Assembly (NCBI RefSeq): GCF_024213665.1
Contig: NZ_JANAVP010000037.1
Span: 1 to 64,000 of the forward strand
DNA length: 64,000 bases
From: Streptomyces sp. A3M-1-3
Lineage (GTDB): Bacteria; Actinomycetota; Actinomycetes; Streptomycetales; Streptomycetaceae
Direction: 5' to 3'
The notes under the pieces were generated by a model. It did not search any database and had not been told where the DNA came from. It worked only from the letters and a program-made list of their open reading frames with translations. This document shows, piece by piece, positions 25,089-33,752 of the stretch; the first letter of the stretch is position 1, and every line of letters begins with the position of its first letter. The position numbers and the translations under genes are program-made.

Positions 25089-26630
25089 CTAGGAGCCGTC
25101 TTTGTGGAAACTCTGTGGCGACTGCCAAGACCCCCGCGGATGCGACTGCCGGGACTCCCGCGGATGTGCCGCGGTCTCGATCATCCAGTCCCGCCGCAGC
25201 GGCAGCGTGAGCTCGGCGTCCGGGGCGCCGTGCCGGACCGGCAGCCGGACCTCGAAGCGGGTCCCGCTGCCGCCCGGCCGGTCCAGCACTCGTACCCTTC
25301 CCCCGTGCAGCGCGACCTGCTGGGCGACCAGCGTGAGCCCCAGACCGGAACCCGGACTGCCGGCCCCGCGGTGAAACCGCTCGAAGACGGTCTCGCGCGA
25401 GGGCGTCGGTATACCGGGCCCCTCGTCGTCCACGGTGAGCACCACTTCAGCACCGTCCTGCCGCCCGTCGGTGCGCAGGAGCACCTCGACCCGGGCGGGC
25501 TCCGCCCCCCGGCGGCCATGGACGACGGCGTTGGCCAGCAGGTTGTCCAGCACAGTGCGCAGCCCGGGCTCCCAGCCGTGGACGTACAGTCCCGCCTCGC
25601 CGCTCACAGCGATCCGCGGCTCGGGATGCCTGCGCCGCAGGTCCGCGACGGATGCGTCGGCCAGCTCCGCCAGGTCCACCGGTCCGAAGGCGTCGTTCTC
25701 GACCAGGTCGCCGCGCCCGAGTTCGCGCAGCATCACCAGCAGGCCCAGCAGCCGTGCGTGTTCCCGTCGCAGGTCGGCGACCACCTGTGCCCGCTCCGCC
25801 TCCGCCAGGTGAGGATGTTCGGCGAGTATCTCCAGATTGGTCTGCATACTCATCAGCGGTGTACGCAGCTCGTGTGAAGCGGCGGCCGAGAAGGACCGCG
25901 CGGTGGCCAGTCCTTCGGCCGTACGAGCCGCCTGCTCGTCGTAGCGGGACAGCACCGTCTGCAGGGTGCGGGCCAGGTCGTCGACCTCGGTGACACGGGT
26001 GGGGCTGTGGTCCAGGCGGGTCGTGGTGGCCCGCGGGTCGAGTCCGCTGGTGCGCTGCTGCAGCCGCCGCAGCGGGCGGCTCGCGCGGGTGGCCACAGCT
26101 CCGGCGAGCAGCCCGGCCAGCGGCGCGGTCAGGCCGGCCACGGTGAGCACGCGCGTGCGCACGAGCCCCAGCTGTGCCTCGCTCGTCGTGTCGGGCGAGA
26201 ACAGCCACAGGGTGCCGTCGACCCCCTTCCGCAGCCCCTTGACCCGGACCGACATGGCCCGCCAGCTCGTGTCGCCGTCGCGCACCGTGACCGGTTCCGG
26301 GGCGCTGTCGGGCAGCGGCACGGACGTGTCCGGCTGCGGCCCGCCGGACGCGGTCCCTTCGGGGCCGATCAGCCGGATGCCGACGTCGAGAGCGGAGTTG
26401 TAGAGGCGGCGCTCCCGGGCACGTTCCACGGCGGGTGCCCGGTCGGCGGCCGCCGCTTGGAGCAGGCCGCGCGCGTTTCCGGCGACGGTGGTGGCGCGGT
26501 CGCGCAGATGGGCGTCCTGCTGTGCGTGCAGATCGGCCGCCACCAGTCGCACCAGCAACCAGCCGGCGCCGAGCACGAGCAGGACGACGGCGACGCCCAC
26601 GGCGAGCGCGATCCGCGTGGACAGTTTCAC
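25089..26630 (-). CDS. Sensor histidine kinase
   Basis: A 513-aa membrane kinase beginning at GTG 26630, which overlaps the response-regulator stop (GTGA). The layout is TM1 (residues 7-30), an extracytoplasmic domain of about 130 residues, TM2 (about 165-190), HAMP, the dimerisation and phosphoacceptor helix with His in SAAASHELRTPL, then an HATPase domain with the N-box (NLLANAVVHG), G1 (DDEGPGI) and G2 (GSGLGLTLV). It autophosphorylates on that His and passes phosphate to the partner regulator. The two small exported proteins encoded downstream are candidate signal partners. Confidence 0.93.
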   Translation of the reverse strand: MKLSTRIALAVGVAVVLLVLGAGWLLVRLVAADLHAQQDAHLRDRATTVAGNARGLLQAAAADRAPAVERARERRLYNSALDVGIRLIGPEGTASGGPQPDTSVPLPDSAPEPVTVRDGDTSWRAMSVRVKGLRKGVDGTLWLFSPDTTSEAQLGLVRTRVLTVAGLTAPLAGLLAGAVATRASRPLRRLQQRTSGLDPRATTTRLDHSPTRVTEVDDLARTLQTVLSRYDEQAARTAEGLATARSFSAAASHELRTPLMSMQTNLEILAEHPHLAEAERAQVVADLRREHARLLGLLVMLRELGRGDLVENDAFGPVDLAELADASVADLRRRHPEPRIAVSGEAGLYVHGWEPGLRTVLDNLLANAVVHGRRGAEPARVEVLLRTDGRQDGAEVVLTVDDEGPGIPTPSRETVFERFHRGAGSPGSGLGLTLVAQQVALHGGRVRVLDRPGGSGTRFEVRLPVRHGAPDAELTLPLRRDWMIETAAHPRESRQSHPRGSWQSPQSFHKDGS

Positions 26631-27349
26631 CGCGCCTCCCGGCCCTCGACGGAGCCCGTGTCGACCCGTAGGACGAAGCCGACCCCGCGGACGGTGTGGA
26701 TCAGCCTGGGCTGCCCGCCGGTTTCCAGCTTGCGGCGCAGATAGCTGACAAACGTATCGACGACACCCGTACGGACGTCGAAGTCGTACCCCCACACCCG
26801 GTCCAGCAACTGGTCGCGCGTGAGCACGAGTCCGGCGTTGCGGGCCAGCACGTCGAGGAGCTCGAACTCCCGGCGGGTCAGCGGCAGCGGGACCCCGTCC
26901 AGCCGTGCCTCGCGCGCCGCGGGGTCCATCACCAGCGACCCGATCCGCACCCGGCCGGTGTCCTCGGGCGGTCGTCTGCGCAGCAGGGCCTGGAGTCTGA
27001 GTACCAGTTCCTGGAGGGCGAAGGGTTTGACCAGGTAGTCGTCGCCGCCGGCCTGGAGGCCCGCGATCCGGTCCGTCGTCTCGTCCAGGGCGGACAGCAT
27101 CAGTACTGGCACGTCGTTGCCGTCGGCGCGCAGCGCTCCGCACACTTCGATGCCGCTGAGGTCGGGCATCGAAATGTCCAGCACGATCACGTCGGGCGGA
27201 CTGTGCCTGACACTTCGCAGTGCCGCGAGCCCGCCCTCCGCGAGATCCACGGTGAAGCCTCCCAGCCGCAGTGCCCGCTCCAGCGACCGGCGGATCGCCG
27301 CGTCGTCGTCGACCACCAGAACCCGTCCCCGCTCACCGGTCCCGGCCAC
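26627..27349 (-). CDS. OmpR-family response regulator
   Basis: A 240-aa regulator. I chose the GTG at 27349, five bases after GGGAGG; an ATG at 27403 would add 18 residues. The receiver domain has the acidic pair VVDDD, the phospho-acceptor Asp in VIVLDISMPDLSG, Ser of LMLSALDE and Lys of YLVKPF. The DNA-binding winged helix (residues about 145-235) shows LTRREFELLDVLARN and VVDTFVSYLRRKLE. It is the first gene of the operon RR-HK-secreted protein-lipoprotein, so it probably autoregulates it. Confidence 0.93.
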   Translation of the reverse strand: MAGTGERGRVLVVDDDAAIRRSLERALRLGGFTVDLAEGGLAALRSVRHSPPDVIVLDISMPDLSGIEVCGALRADGNDVPVLMLSALDETTDRIAGLQAGGDDYLVKPFALQELVLRLQALLRRRPPEDTGRVRIGSLVMDPAAREARLDGVPLPLTRREFELLDVLARNAGLVLTRDQLLDRVWGYDFDVRTGVVDTFVSYLRRKLETGGQPRLIHTVRGVGFVLRVDTGSVEGREAR

Positions 27350-27452
27350 CCCGGCCTCCCATCCCCGAGCCCGACGGACTCGCCCTCTGTTCCAGGCGTC
27401 CATCGTGCACCACCGGACAGCGGCGGTACCCCGGGGCCCCGGGGTATACGCA

Positions 27453-27899
27453 TCAGCTCTGGATCAGCTGCTCGGCGCGCCCGGCCTCGTCCTCCCGGAT
27501 GAGGCCTGGTTGGGCCCCGCGGAACTGCCAGCGCGTGGTGACGCCCTCCGGGTCGATGAGGCATGCCCTGGACAGGGCTTCATCGATCCGTCTGCGGACC
27601 TCGGCCTCAGCCACGGGGCCGACGGCGAAGAGCACCCTCAGCCGCACCTCGCCGGCGACGTGCTCTGCGGCGGTGTGGTGCGGTGCCAGCGGGCACGGCG
27701 GCTCGTGCTCCCAGTGCCCGCACAGCGCGGCCGTGATGGCCGCGCCGGGTGCGCGCACATCGCCACCGGCTTCCATGATCACTACTGCGTTGTGGACCAA
27801 TACCTGGCGCACCAGGTCAGTATCCATCCGGTCCCGCCGTCGTCGAGGTGTAGCGCCCAGCCGTGCCGCCGGACGAGCCCCCGCATCGCCGTCAGACAT
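27453..27899 (-). CDS. Conserved hypothetical actinobacterial protein
   Basis: A 148-aa protein with an intact frame; the ATG at 27899 has GAGGGGG upstream, while the ATG at 27827 is where the conserved part begins (DLVRQVLVHNAVVIMEAGGDV). The core has a His/Cys cluster, CGHWEHEPPCPLAPHHT, that could bind metal, followed by a beta-alpha segment (EVRLRVLFAVGPVAEAEVRRRIDEAL). Similar small proteins occur across Streptomyces without known role. It is upstream of the two-component operon on the same strand, 104 bases away, and may not belong to it. Confidence 0.7.
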   Translation of the reverse strand: MSDGDAGARPAARLGATPRRRRDRMDTDLVRQVLVHNAVVIMEAGGDVRAPGAAITAALCGHWEHEPPCPLAPHHTAAEHVAGEVRLRVLFAVGPVAEAEVRRRIDEALSRACLIDPEGVTTRWQFRGAQPGLIREDEAGRAEQLIQS

Positions 27900-27971
27900 G
27901 CGCCCCCTCGGCGTGAGCTCCCGGGGCGGCTGTCAGGCGCCGCCCCGGGAGCCGCTCTGTGGAGCCGCCGG

Positions 27972-30437
27972 TCAGACGGTGATCAGGGCGCTCAGGCGGC
28001 GGTCGGCGATCGAGCGTCCGACCTGGACCTCGTACGAACCCTGCACGAGGCGCCAGGAGTTGATGTGCTCGTCCCAGATCTCGAAGGCACGGGCGGTGAG
28101 TTCCACGGTCACCTCGACGCTCTCGCCCGGGGCGGCGTCCGCGCCCGCGAACCCGGCGAGCCAGCGGGCCGGCCGGTCGGCGTCGGCCTGGGAGGGGGCG
28201 AGGTAGACCTGGACGACCTCGTGGCCTGCGCGCTCGCCGGAGTTGCGGATGCGCACCTTGGCCGAGGTCCCGTCGGTCTCCATGGACTCGTACGTCCAGT
28301 CGGTGTAGCCGAGGCCGTGCCCGAAGGCGTACGCCGGGGCGGCGCCCGCCTTCTCCCAGGCGCGGTAGCCGACGAACACGCCTTCGGCGTAGTGGAGTTC
28401 GCCGTCCGCCGGCGTGACCTGGGTGACGGGGGCCTGTGCGAGGGCGCCCCATGTCGTGGGCAGGCGGCCGCCAGGCTCCTCGGCGCCGAGGAGGACGTCG
28501 GCGAGGGCGGTGCCGCCTTCCTGGCCGGGGAACCAGCTGAGGAGCACGGCCGCGACATCGTCGCGCCACGGGAGCTCCACCGGGGAACCGGAGTTGACGA
28601 CCACGACGGTGTTCGGATTGGCGGCGGCGACCGCGCGGACGAGGTCGTCCTGGCGGCCCGGCAGTCTCAGGTCCTGCCGGTCGAAGCCCTCGGACTCCAC
28701 GCGCTCGGTGGTGGCGACCACGACAACGGCGGTGTCGGCGCCACGAGCGGCCTCGACGGCTTCGGCGATCAGCGCATCGGCGTCGCGGCGCGGGCCGAGG
28801 TGCACCAGGGAGAACATCACGCCGGACAGCGGTGCCGCGGACTCGCCGGGCAGCCGGTGGAGCAGGGAGACCTCCACAGGCTCGCCCTCGGTGAGGTGGA
28901 CCTTCCCGCGCTCGAGAGGAGTGCCGAAGAACGCCTCGAACGGGTCGGACGCGTTCCCCATCGGCTGTACCCCGTCGAAGACGGCCTGGCCGGCGACGGT
29001 GAGCGTGAAGGTGCCCAGACCGCGGGTGCCGAAGGCGTGTTCGCCGCTCTCGCGCGGCGTGAACGTGCCGGTGATCTCGATGCTGTGCAGTGCCTCGTGG
29101 GTGACCCCGGCGGGCAGGTCGTCGCCGATCCACTGGAGCTGGCCGTTGGGCAGGGACCCCTCGCCGACGACGGTGCCTTCGGCGTCACGACAGACGGCAC
29201 GCAGGGTGAAGTCCTTGCCTGCGGGAGCGAGTTCGTCACTCGGGTCGGCGCCTACGGCGTACGTGAGGACTCCCTCGGGGAGCGCGGCGGACAGGCCGTC
29301 GAGCGGGGAGACGGTGCGGGCCGGGAAGACAGTCGCCGAGCCGCCGCCGAGGACGCGGGCGTCGCGAGCCGCGGCGCCGATGAGGGCGACCTTGCGGACT
29401 CGGGCGGGGTTGATGGGCAGGGCCCGGTCCGCACCCCGTACGGATTCGTTGCGGACGAGGACAAAGGCGCGGCGGGCGATTTCGCGGGCCACGGCCTCGC
29501 CGTCCACCTCGGCGGGGAGCTGGGCGACCACGGGCTCCGCGCCCTCGAGTACGCCGACCCGCGCCGCCAGACGCAGGACGTTGCGCACGGCGTCGTCGAC
29601 CACCGCCTCCTCGACCTCGCCGGCGCGGACGGCGTCGGCGAGCGCCTCACCGTAGACGGTTCGCGGCCCCGGCATGGCGACGTCGAGTCCGCCCTCGATG
29701 TCACCGGTGGTGGAGCGGGCCGCCATCCAGTCGGAGACGTTGAACCCGTCGAAACCCCATTCGCCGCGCAGGACTTCGCTCACAAGGTGGCGGTGCTCGG
29801 TCATCGTCACGCCATTGACCGCGTTGTAGGCGGTCATGATGCCCCATGGCCGCGCGTTCTTGACGATGGCTTCGAAAGGCGCGAGGTAGAGCTCACGCAG
29901 TACGCGAGCGGAGACGACGTTGTTGACGGTGAAGCGGTCGGTCTCGGCGTCGTTCGCGACGAAGTGCTTGACCGTGGTGCCGACACCGCCGGACTGCACG
30001 CCCTGTACATAGCCGGTGCCGATCGCACCGGTCAGGTACGGGTCCTCGCTGTAGGCCTCGAAGTGGCGGCCGCCGAGCGGTGAGCGGTGCAGATTGACGG
30101 TCGGCGCGAGCAGGACGTGGACGCCCTTGCGGCGGGCCTCCTGCGCCAGCAGCGTGCCGGCGCGGCGGGCGAGGGCCGGGTCCCAGGTGGCGGCGAGCGC
30201 GGTCGGCGAGGGCAGGGCGATCGACGGATCGTCGGCGGTCCAGCGGACGCCCCGCACGCCGATCGGGCCGTCGGACATGACCAGGGAGCCCAGCCCGATC
30301 TGGGGGATCGCCGGCAGGGACCACATGTCCTGCCCGGCGAGCAGCGTGGCCTTCGTGTCGAGGTCGAGCTTGCCGAGCGCCGCTTCGACCACCGCCTCGC
30401 GCGCCCGATCAGCGTGCGTGTCCTGGGTTACCGCCAT
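27972..30437 (-). CDS. GH3 beta-glucosidase with PA14 domain
   Basis: An 821-aa cytoplasmic enzyme (no signal peptide) starting at ATG 30437 behind GAGGAGGT. The GH3 N-terminal barrel shows SDGPIGVRG, KHFVANDAETDR and GFNVSDWMA, whose Asp is the nucleophile. Residues about 390-545 form an inserted PA14 sugar-binding domain (HSIEITGTFTPRESGEHAF). The GH3 C-terminal sandwich (VVVVATTERVESEGFDRQDL; WFPGQEGGTALADVLLG) and a fibronectin-like end complete it. It hydrolyses beta-glucosides or related oligosaccharides taken up by the cell. The TetR gene on the opposite strand, with a shared operator, is its probable regulator. Confidence 0.94.
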   Translation of the reverse strand: MAVTQDTHADRAREAVVEAALGKLDLDTKATLLAGQDMWSLPAIPQIGLGSLVMSDGPIGVRGVRWTADDPSIALPSPTALAATWDPALARRAGTLLAQEARRKGVHVLLAPTVNLHRSPLGGRHFEAYSEDPYLTGAIGTGYVQGVQSGGVGTTVKHFVANDAETDRFTVNNVVSARVLRELYLAPFEAIVKNARPWGIMTAYNAVNGVTMTEHRHLVSEVLRGEWGFDGFNVSDWMAARSTTGDIEGGLDVAMPGPRTVYGEALADAVRAGEVEEAVVDDAVRNVLRLAARVGVLEGAEPVVAQLPAEVDGEAVAREIARRAFVLVRNESVRGADRALPINPARVRKVALIGAAARDARVLGGGSATVFPARTVSPLDGLSAALPEGVLTYAVGADPSDELAPAGKDFTLRAVCRDAEGTVVGEGSLPNGQLQWIGDDLPAGVTHEALHSIEITGTFTPRESGEHAFGTRGLGTFTLTVAGQAVFDGVQPMGNASDPFEAFFGTPLERGKVHLTEGEPVEVSLLHRLPGESAAPLSGVMFSLVHLGPRRDADALIAEAVEAARGADTAVVVVATTERVESEGFDRQDLRLPGRQDDLVRAVAAANPNTVVVVNSGSPVELPWRDDVAAVLLSWFPGQEGGTALADVLLGAEEPGGRLPTTWGALAQAPVTQVTPADGELHYAEGVFVGYRAWEKAGAAPAYAFGHGLGYTDWTYESMETDGTSAKVRIRNSGERAGHEVVQVYLAPSQADADRPARWLAGFAGADAAPGESVEVTVELTARAFEIWDEHINSWRLVQGSYEVQVGRSIADRRLSALITV

Positions 30438-30524
30438 TGCGGTACCTCCTCGTTGATGTCCGTTCCGCCCGGCCGGGGTTGTGCCGCAGCCCGCCGGTGC
30501 CTGTCGCGTCCTCATCATGCTTTG

Positions 30525-30544
30525 CCTACCTGTAGATCGGTAGG
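30525..30544. promoter_or_regulatory. 20-bp operator palindrome between beta-glucosidase and TetR genes
   Basis: CCTACC-N8-GGTAGG, with the inner bases TGTAGATC also partly symmetric. It sits in the 178-base divergent region, 88 bases from the beta-glucosidase start and 72 from the TetR start. A TATGAT -10-like hexamer (30567-30572) on the plus strand lies just downstream. Size and symmetry fit a TetR dimer site. Confidence 0.6.
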
Positions 30545-30615
30545 TTACGTAATGCATTTGTTACTTTATGATGTCGTACGGTCCTACCAGCAGCAGACTT
30601 CCGGGAAGGGGCGCG

Positions 30616-31182
30616 ATGGCAGCCACGGTCAAGGGTGAGGAGCGGCGCGCGGGGATCCTCCGCGCCGCCCTGGAAGTGATCGCCGAGCGCGGCTACCGGA
30701 GCGCCAGCCTCGGGGCGATCGCCGAGCGGGTCGGGCTCACCCAGCAAGGCCTTCTGCACCACTTCCCCACCAAGGAGGCACTGCTCGTCGCCGTCCTGGA
30801 GGAGCGCGACCAGTGGGACGCGGTACCGGACACCCAGTGGCGGCTCGACCTGCTCACCTCGCTCGTCGAGTACAACGCGATGCGTCCCGGCATCGTGCAG
30901 ACCTTCTCCGCCCTCCTCGGCGAGAGCGTCACGGAGGACCACCCGGCGCGCGACTTCTTCACCCGGCGTTACGTGAAGGTGCGCGAGAGCATGGCAGGCG
31001 TCCTGCGGGCCGAGTACGGCGACCGGCTCCCCGGCGGCCTCACGCCCGAGCAGGCGGCACCCCTGCTGGTGGCAGTCATGGACGGCTTGCAGTACCAGTG
31101 GCTGCTCGCGCCGGAAACGGTGGACATGCCGCAGGCGTTCCAGAACTTTCTGGCCCTGCTGGGCGAGAAGCCGCCCGCCTGA
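30616..31182 (+). CDS. TetR-family regulator, probable repressor of the divergent beta-glucosidase
   Basis: A 188-aa regulator from ATG 30616 (GGAAGGGG upstream). The HTH is complete: RAGILRAALEVIAERGYRSASLGAIAERVGLTQQGLLHHFPTKEALL, with recognition-helix residues TQQGLLHHF shared by regulators of glycosidase genes. The C-terminal core (LTSLVEYNAMRPGIVQTFSALLG) would bind a sugar or glucoside. Head-to-head arrangement with the GH3 gene and a single palindrome between them imply mutual control. The 188 bases after it show gene-tail-like frames but nothing that can be named. Confidence 0.92.
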   Translation: MAATVKGEERRAGILRAALEVIAERGYRSASLGAIAERVGLTQQGLLHHFPTKEALLVAVLEERDQWDAVPDTQWRLDLLTSLVEYNAMRPGIVQTFSALLGESVTEDHPARDFFTRRYVKVRESMAGVLRAEYGDRLPGGLTPEQAAPLLVAVMDGLQYQWLLAPETVDMPQAFQNFLALLGEKPPA

Positions 31183-31370
31183 CCGGTCCGGGAGGCGATG
31201 TGCTGGCACTGCACACCCAGGACGCGGCGCACATCTGGCTCGGGGAGACGGTCGCCCGCGTCGGCGACCAGGTCGGCTCGGACTGACCCTCTGTGCGGCC
31301 TCGCCACGTCACCGACCGCAACCTCTACAACGGCACACCCGTGACCAGCCGCTGACGCCGGCCGGGCTGG

Positions 31371-31532
31371 TCAGGCATCGTGGTGGTGCTGGCACGCCGG
31401 GCACAGTTCGTCGCGGCCTTCGGGGGTGACCTTGGTGCCCCACTCGCCGCACTCGTGGCAGCCGCGAGCCAGGGCGACGTTCGCGCGGAGCGCTGGGGTG
31501 GGGGCGTTGGGGCGGGCTTCGTGGGCGGCCAT
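31371..31532 (-). CDS. Very small zinc-ribbon protein
   Basis: A 53-aa protein, ATG 31532 to TGA 31371-31373. Two CxxC knuckles, CHEC (about residues 25-28) and CPAC (about 44-47), separated by EWGTKVTPEGRDEL, form a typical zinc ribbon; the C-terminus is HHHD. AGGAGGAG lies ten bases before the start. Similar mini-proteins occur widely in Streptomyces. The role is unknown; RNA or protein binding is plausible. It is divergent from arsM. Confidence 0.65.
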   Translation of the reverse strand: MAAHEARPNAPTPALRANVALARGCHECGEWGTKVTPEGRDELCPACQHHHDA

Positions 31533-31580
31533 GCTCTGCGTACTCCTCCTAGCGGGGCGATACGCACATTATGTCCAAAT

Positions 31581-31596
31581 TTGCATAACTATGCAA
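31581..31596. promoter_or_regulatory. Perfect palindrome TTGCATA-AC-TATGCAA
   Basis: Exact 7-base arms in an AT-rich patch between the zinc-ribbon gene (start 31532) and arsM. Its size and A/T-rich symmetry resemble metalloregulator sites (ArsR or MerR type). No such regulator is encoded in the window. Confidence 0.5.
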
Positions 31597-31761
31597 GTTC
31601 TTGACGCGACCTTCGCCGGCGTCGACCTCGACTCAATGCGTCCCGGACGCCCCCGCCACACGTCGTCGCACCGAGAAGCACGGGCCGGCCGCCCGCTTCA
31701 TGGACGCGCCAATCTCGGCCTGACCCGGCCATCCCAGACTTTGAATCGACGTTTTTCAATG

Positions 31762-31824
31762 TTGACATTTGTCGATACAGAACCCAGGCTTGTATCAGCA
31801 AGCGTCGATACAGGACCGGGAGTG
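31762..31824 (+). promoter_or_regulatory. arsM promoter with GATACA repeats
   Basis: TTGACA (31762-31767) is followed after 17 bases by CAGGCT (31785-31790), a plausible promoter. Around the start region lie GTCGATACAGAACC and GTCGATACAGGACC as direct repeats, with TGTATC between them in inverted sense. GGGAG at 31819-31823 is the ribosome site. The repeats suggest a bound regulator. Confidence 0.5.
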
Positions 31825-31830
31825 AGCCTC

Positions 31831-32592
31831 ATGAGCGAGCAGAACGCCGAGCTGCGCGAGTCCGTCCGGGAGCGCTACGCGGCCGCCGCCGTCCAGGTCA
31901 CCGAGGGCGGCACCGCCGCCTGTTGCGGGCCGCAGCTCATCGAGATCGGCGAGAGCTTCGGCTCCACCCTCTACGACGCCGGGGAGCGCGAGCAGCTGCC
32001 CGCCGAGGCCGTCGCAGCTTCGCTGGGCTGCGGCAACCCCACCGCCGTCGCCGACCTCCGAGAGGGTGATCGCGTCCTCGACCTCGGATCCGGCGGAGGC
32101 ATCGACGTCCTGCTGTCCGCCGGCCGCGTCGGGCCCACGGGCAAGGCGTACGGGCTGGACATGACCGACGAGATGCTCGCCCTCGCCCTGGCCAACCAGA
32201 AGAAGGCCGGGGCCACCAATGTCGAATTCCTCAAGGGCACCATCGAGGCCGTCCCGCTGCCGGCGGAGACGATCGACGTCGTCATCTCCAACTGCGTCAT
32301 CAACCTGTCCACCGACAAGCCCGCGGTCTTCGCCGAGACCTTCCGGGTCCTCGTCCCCGGCGGCCGTCTCGGCATCACGGACGTCGTCGCCGACGACGAC
32401 CTGACCCCCGAGCAGCGGGCCGAACCCGGCGAGTACGTCGGCTGCATGGTCGGCGCGCTCTCCTTCGCGGAGTACCGGCAGGGGCTGGAGGCGGCCGGTT
32501 TCACCGATGTGGAGGTCACCGCGACCCATCCCGTCGCCGACGGCATGCACTCGGCCATCGTCCGCGCCACCAAGCCCGGTCCGGCCGACTGA
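31831..32592 (+). CDS. arsM: Arsenite S-adenosylmethionine methyltransferase
   Basis: A 253-aa cytosolic enzyme that methylates As(III) using SAM, giving volatile or further modified methylarsenicals. The SAM site is VLDLGSGGGIDV (residues 82-93). The conserved cysteines that bind arsenic are all present: Cys31/Cys32, Cys67 (SLGCGNP), Cys155 (ISNCVINLS) and Cys205 (YVGCMVGAL). Length and motif order match bacterial ArsM closely. It stands alone: no arsR, arsB or arsC flanks it. A strong hairpin terminator follows. Confidence 0.95.
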   Translation: MSEQNAELRESVRERYAAAAVQVTEGGTAACCGPQLIEIGESFGSTLYDAGEREQLPAEAVAASLGCGNPTAVADLREGDRVLDLGSGGGIDVLLSAGRVGPTGKAYGLDMTDEMLALALANQKKAGATNVEFLKGTIEAVPLPAETIDVVISNCVINLSTDKPAVFAETFRVLVPGGRLGITDVVADDDLTPEQRAEPGEYVGCMVGALSFAEYRQGLEAAGFTDVEVTATHPVADGMHSAIVRATKPGPAD

Positions 32593-32612
32593 GGGGCGTC
32601 CGGCCGGAACGC

Positions 32613-32650
32613 CCGAGGGCGGCACCTCCTGCAGGGGGTGCCGCCCTCGG
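32613..32650 (+). terminator. Hairpin terminator after arsM
   Basis: A perfect 14-bp stem (32613-32626, CCGAGGGCGGCACC, with 32637-32650) and a 10-base loop, 20 bases past the stop codon. Confidence 0.85.
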
Positions 32651-32676
32651 CTCGCACAGCCACGAACAGCCGTGCT

Positions 32677-33050
32677 TCAGGGGCAGCCCTGCTCCGAGCT
32701 GGGGTTGGTGCACACGTCGGTCCCGGAACCGCCGTTGTTGACGTTCGTCCCCGGGCCGCCGTCGAGCTGATCGGCACCGGAGCCGCCGGAAAGCACATCG
32801 TTGCCGGTGCCGCAGTCGAGCCGTCCAGGCCGTAGATGGAGTCGTTGCCGTCACCGCCGACGATGACGTCGGGGCCCTGCGTATCGTTGATCACGTCGTT
32901 CCCGGGGCTTCCGGTGATGGTTGCCGGCTGCCCGAAGCGGAGCGAGTCCCACCACCGGCCGGGGTGACGGTGGTCGTCTCCGTGGCGGTGTTGTCCTCCG
33001 GGTGCGGGTCCGCCGTCGACGCGGTGACCGTAACCGTGTTGGTGAAGGTT
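32677..33050 (-). pseudogene. DUF11/RTX-type calcium-binding repeat protein, C-terminal remnant
   Basis: On the minus strand the end of a secreted repeat protein can be read: a DUF11-like strand (FTNTVTVTASTADPHPEDNTA), then haemolysin-type nonapeptide repeats (GGDGNDSIYGLDG; GTGNDVLSGGSGADQL) and a TGA at 32677-32679. One frameshift near 32830 interrupts the repeats, and the N-terminal bulk is missing. Homology stops at about 33050, where a GH42 fragment starts on the other strand. The nonapeptides would bind Ca2+ in an intact protein. Confidence 0.7.
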
Positions 33051-33752
33051 CCCGGGATCAGCTTCTACGAGGCGCTCGACGACCGGCATCTGACCGTCGA
33101 CTTCGCCCACCCGGAGACCGACCTGCGGGCCCATCGCCCGGTCGTGGTTCCCGCGCTCTTCCTCGCCACCGAGGGGACGGGACGCAATCTGCGTACGTAC
33201 GTCGAGAACGGCGGCACGCTCGTCGTCTCCTGCTTCTCGGGGATCGTCGACGAGCAAGACACCGTCCACCCCGGCGCCTGTCCGGGTGTGCTGCGCGACC
33301 CACTCGGCCAGACCGTCGAGGAGTGGTCGCCGCTCGGTGCGAGCGAGGCCGTACGGATTACCGGCCCGAGGGGCCTCGCTCGCGGCCGACGTGTGGACCG
33401 AGTTCGTGGTGTCGCGCGGGGCCGAGACCGTGTGGACGTACGCCGACGGACCGGCCGCGGGCGGCCGCCCCGCCGTCAGCCGTCACCGGCTGGGCCGGGG
33501 CACCGCCTGGTACGTCTCCTCCCGGCCGGACTCGGTCGCGCTGGACACGATCCTCGACGCCGCCTGCGAGGACGCCGGCATCGTGCCCCGTACCGAACTG
33601 CCCTGCGACGTCGAGGTGGTGCGCCGCTCCGGTGACAGCGGCGACTACCTGGAGCTCTTCGGCACCGAACTCCTCAGCGGCGAACCCGCAGCCGGAGATC
33701 TCAGCGCCCGGTCACTCGCCCGGCATCGCGGCCGGACCTCGGTCCATGTGCG
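33051..33752 (+). pseudogene. GH42 beta-galactosidase, internal fragment with frameshift
   Basis: Part of the central-to-C-terminal region of a GH42 beta-galactosidase (about 660 aa when intact): ALDDRHLTVDFAHPETDLRAHRPVVVPALFL, then YVENGGTLVVSCFSGIVDE in one frame, and after a shift near 33365 VWTEFVVSRGAETVWTYADG and RLGRGTAWYVSSRPD in another. This is the Rossmann-like trimerisation domain; the catalytic barrel is absent and the 3' end is also cut, at about 33752, where a sugar-binding protein remnant begins. Not functional. Confidence 0.78.

Noticed and set aside
31183..31370. Gene tail after the TetR gene (frames ending LGETVARVGDQVGSD and NLYNGTPVTSR)
   Set aside because: They read like protein C-termini but are too short to assign to a family.
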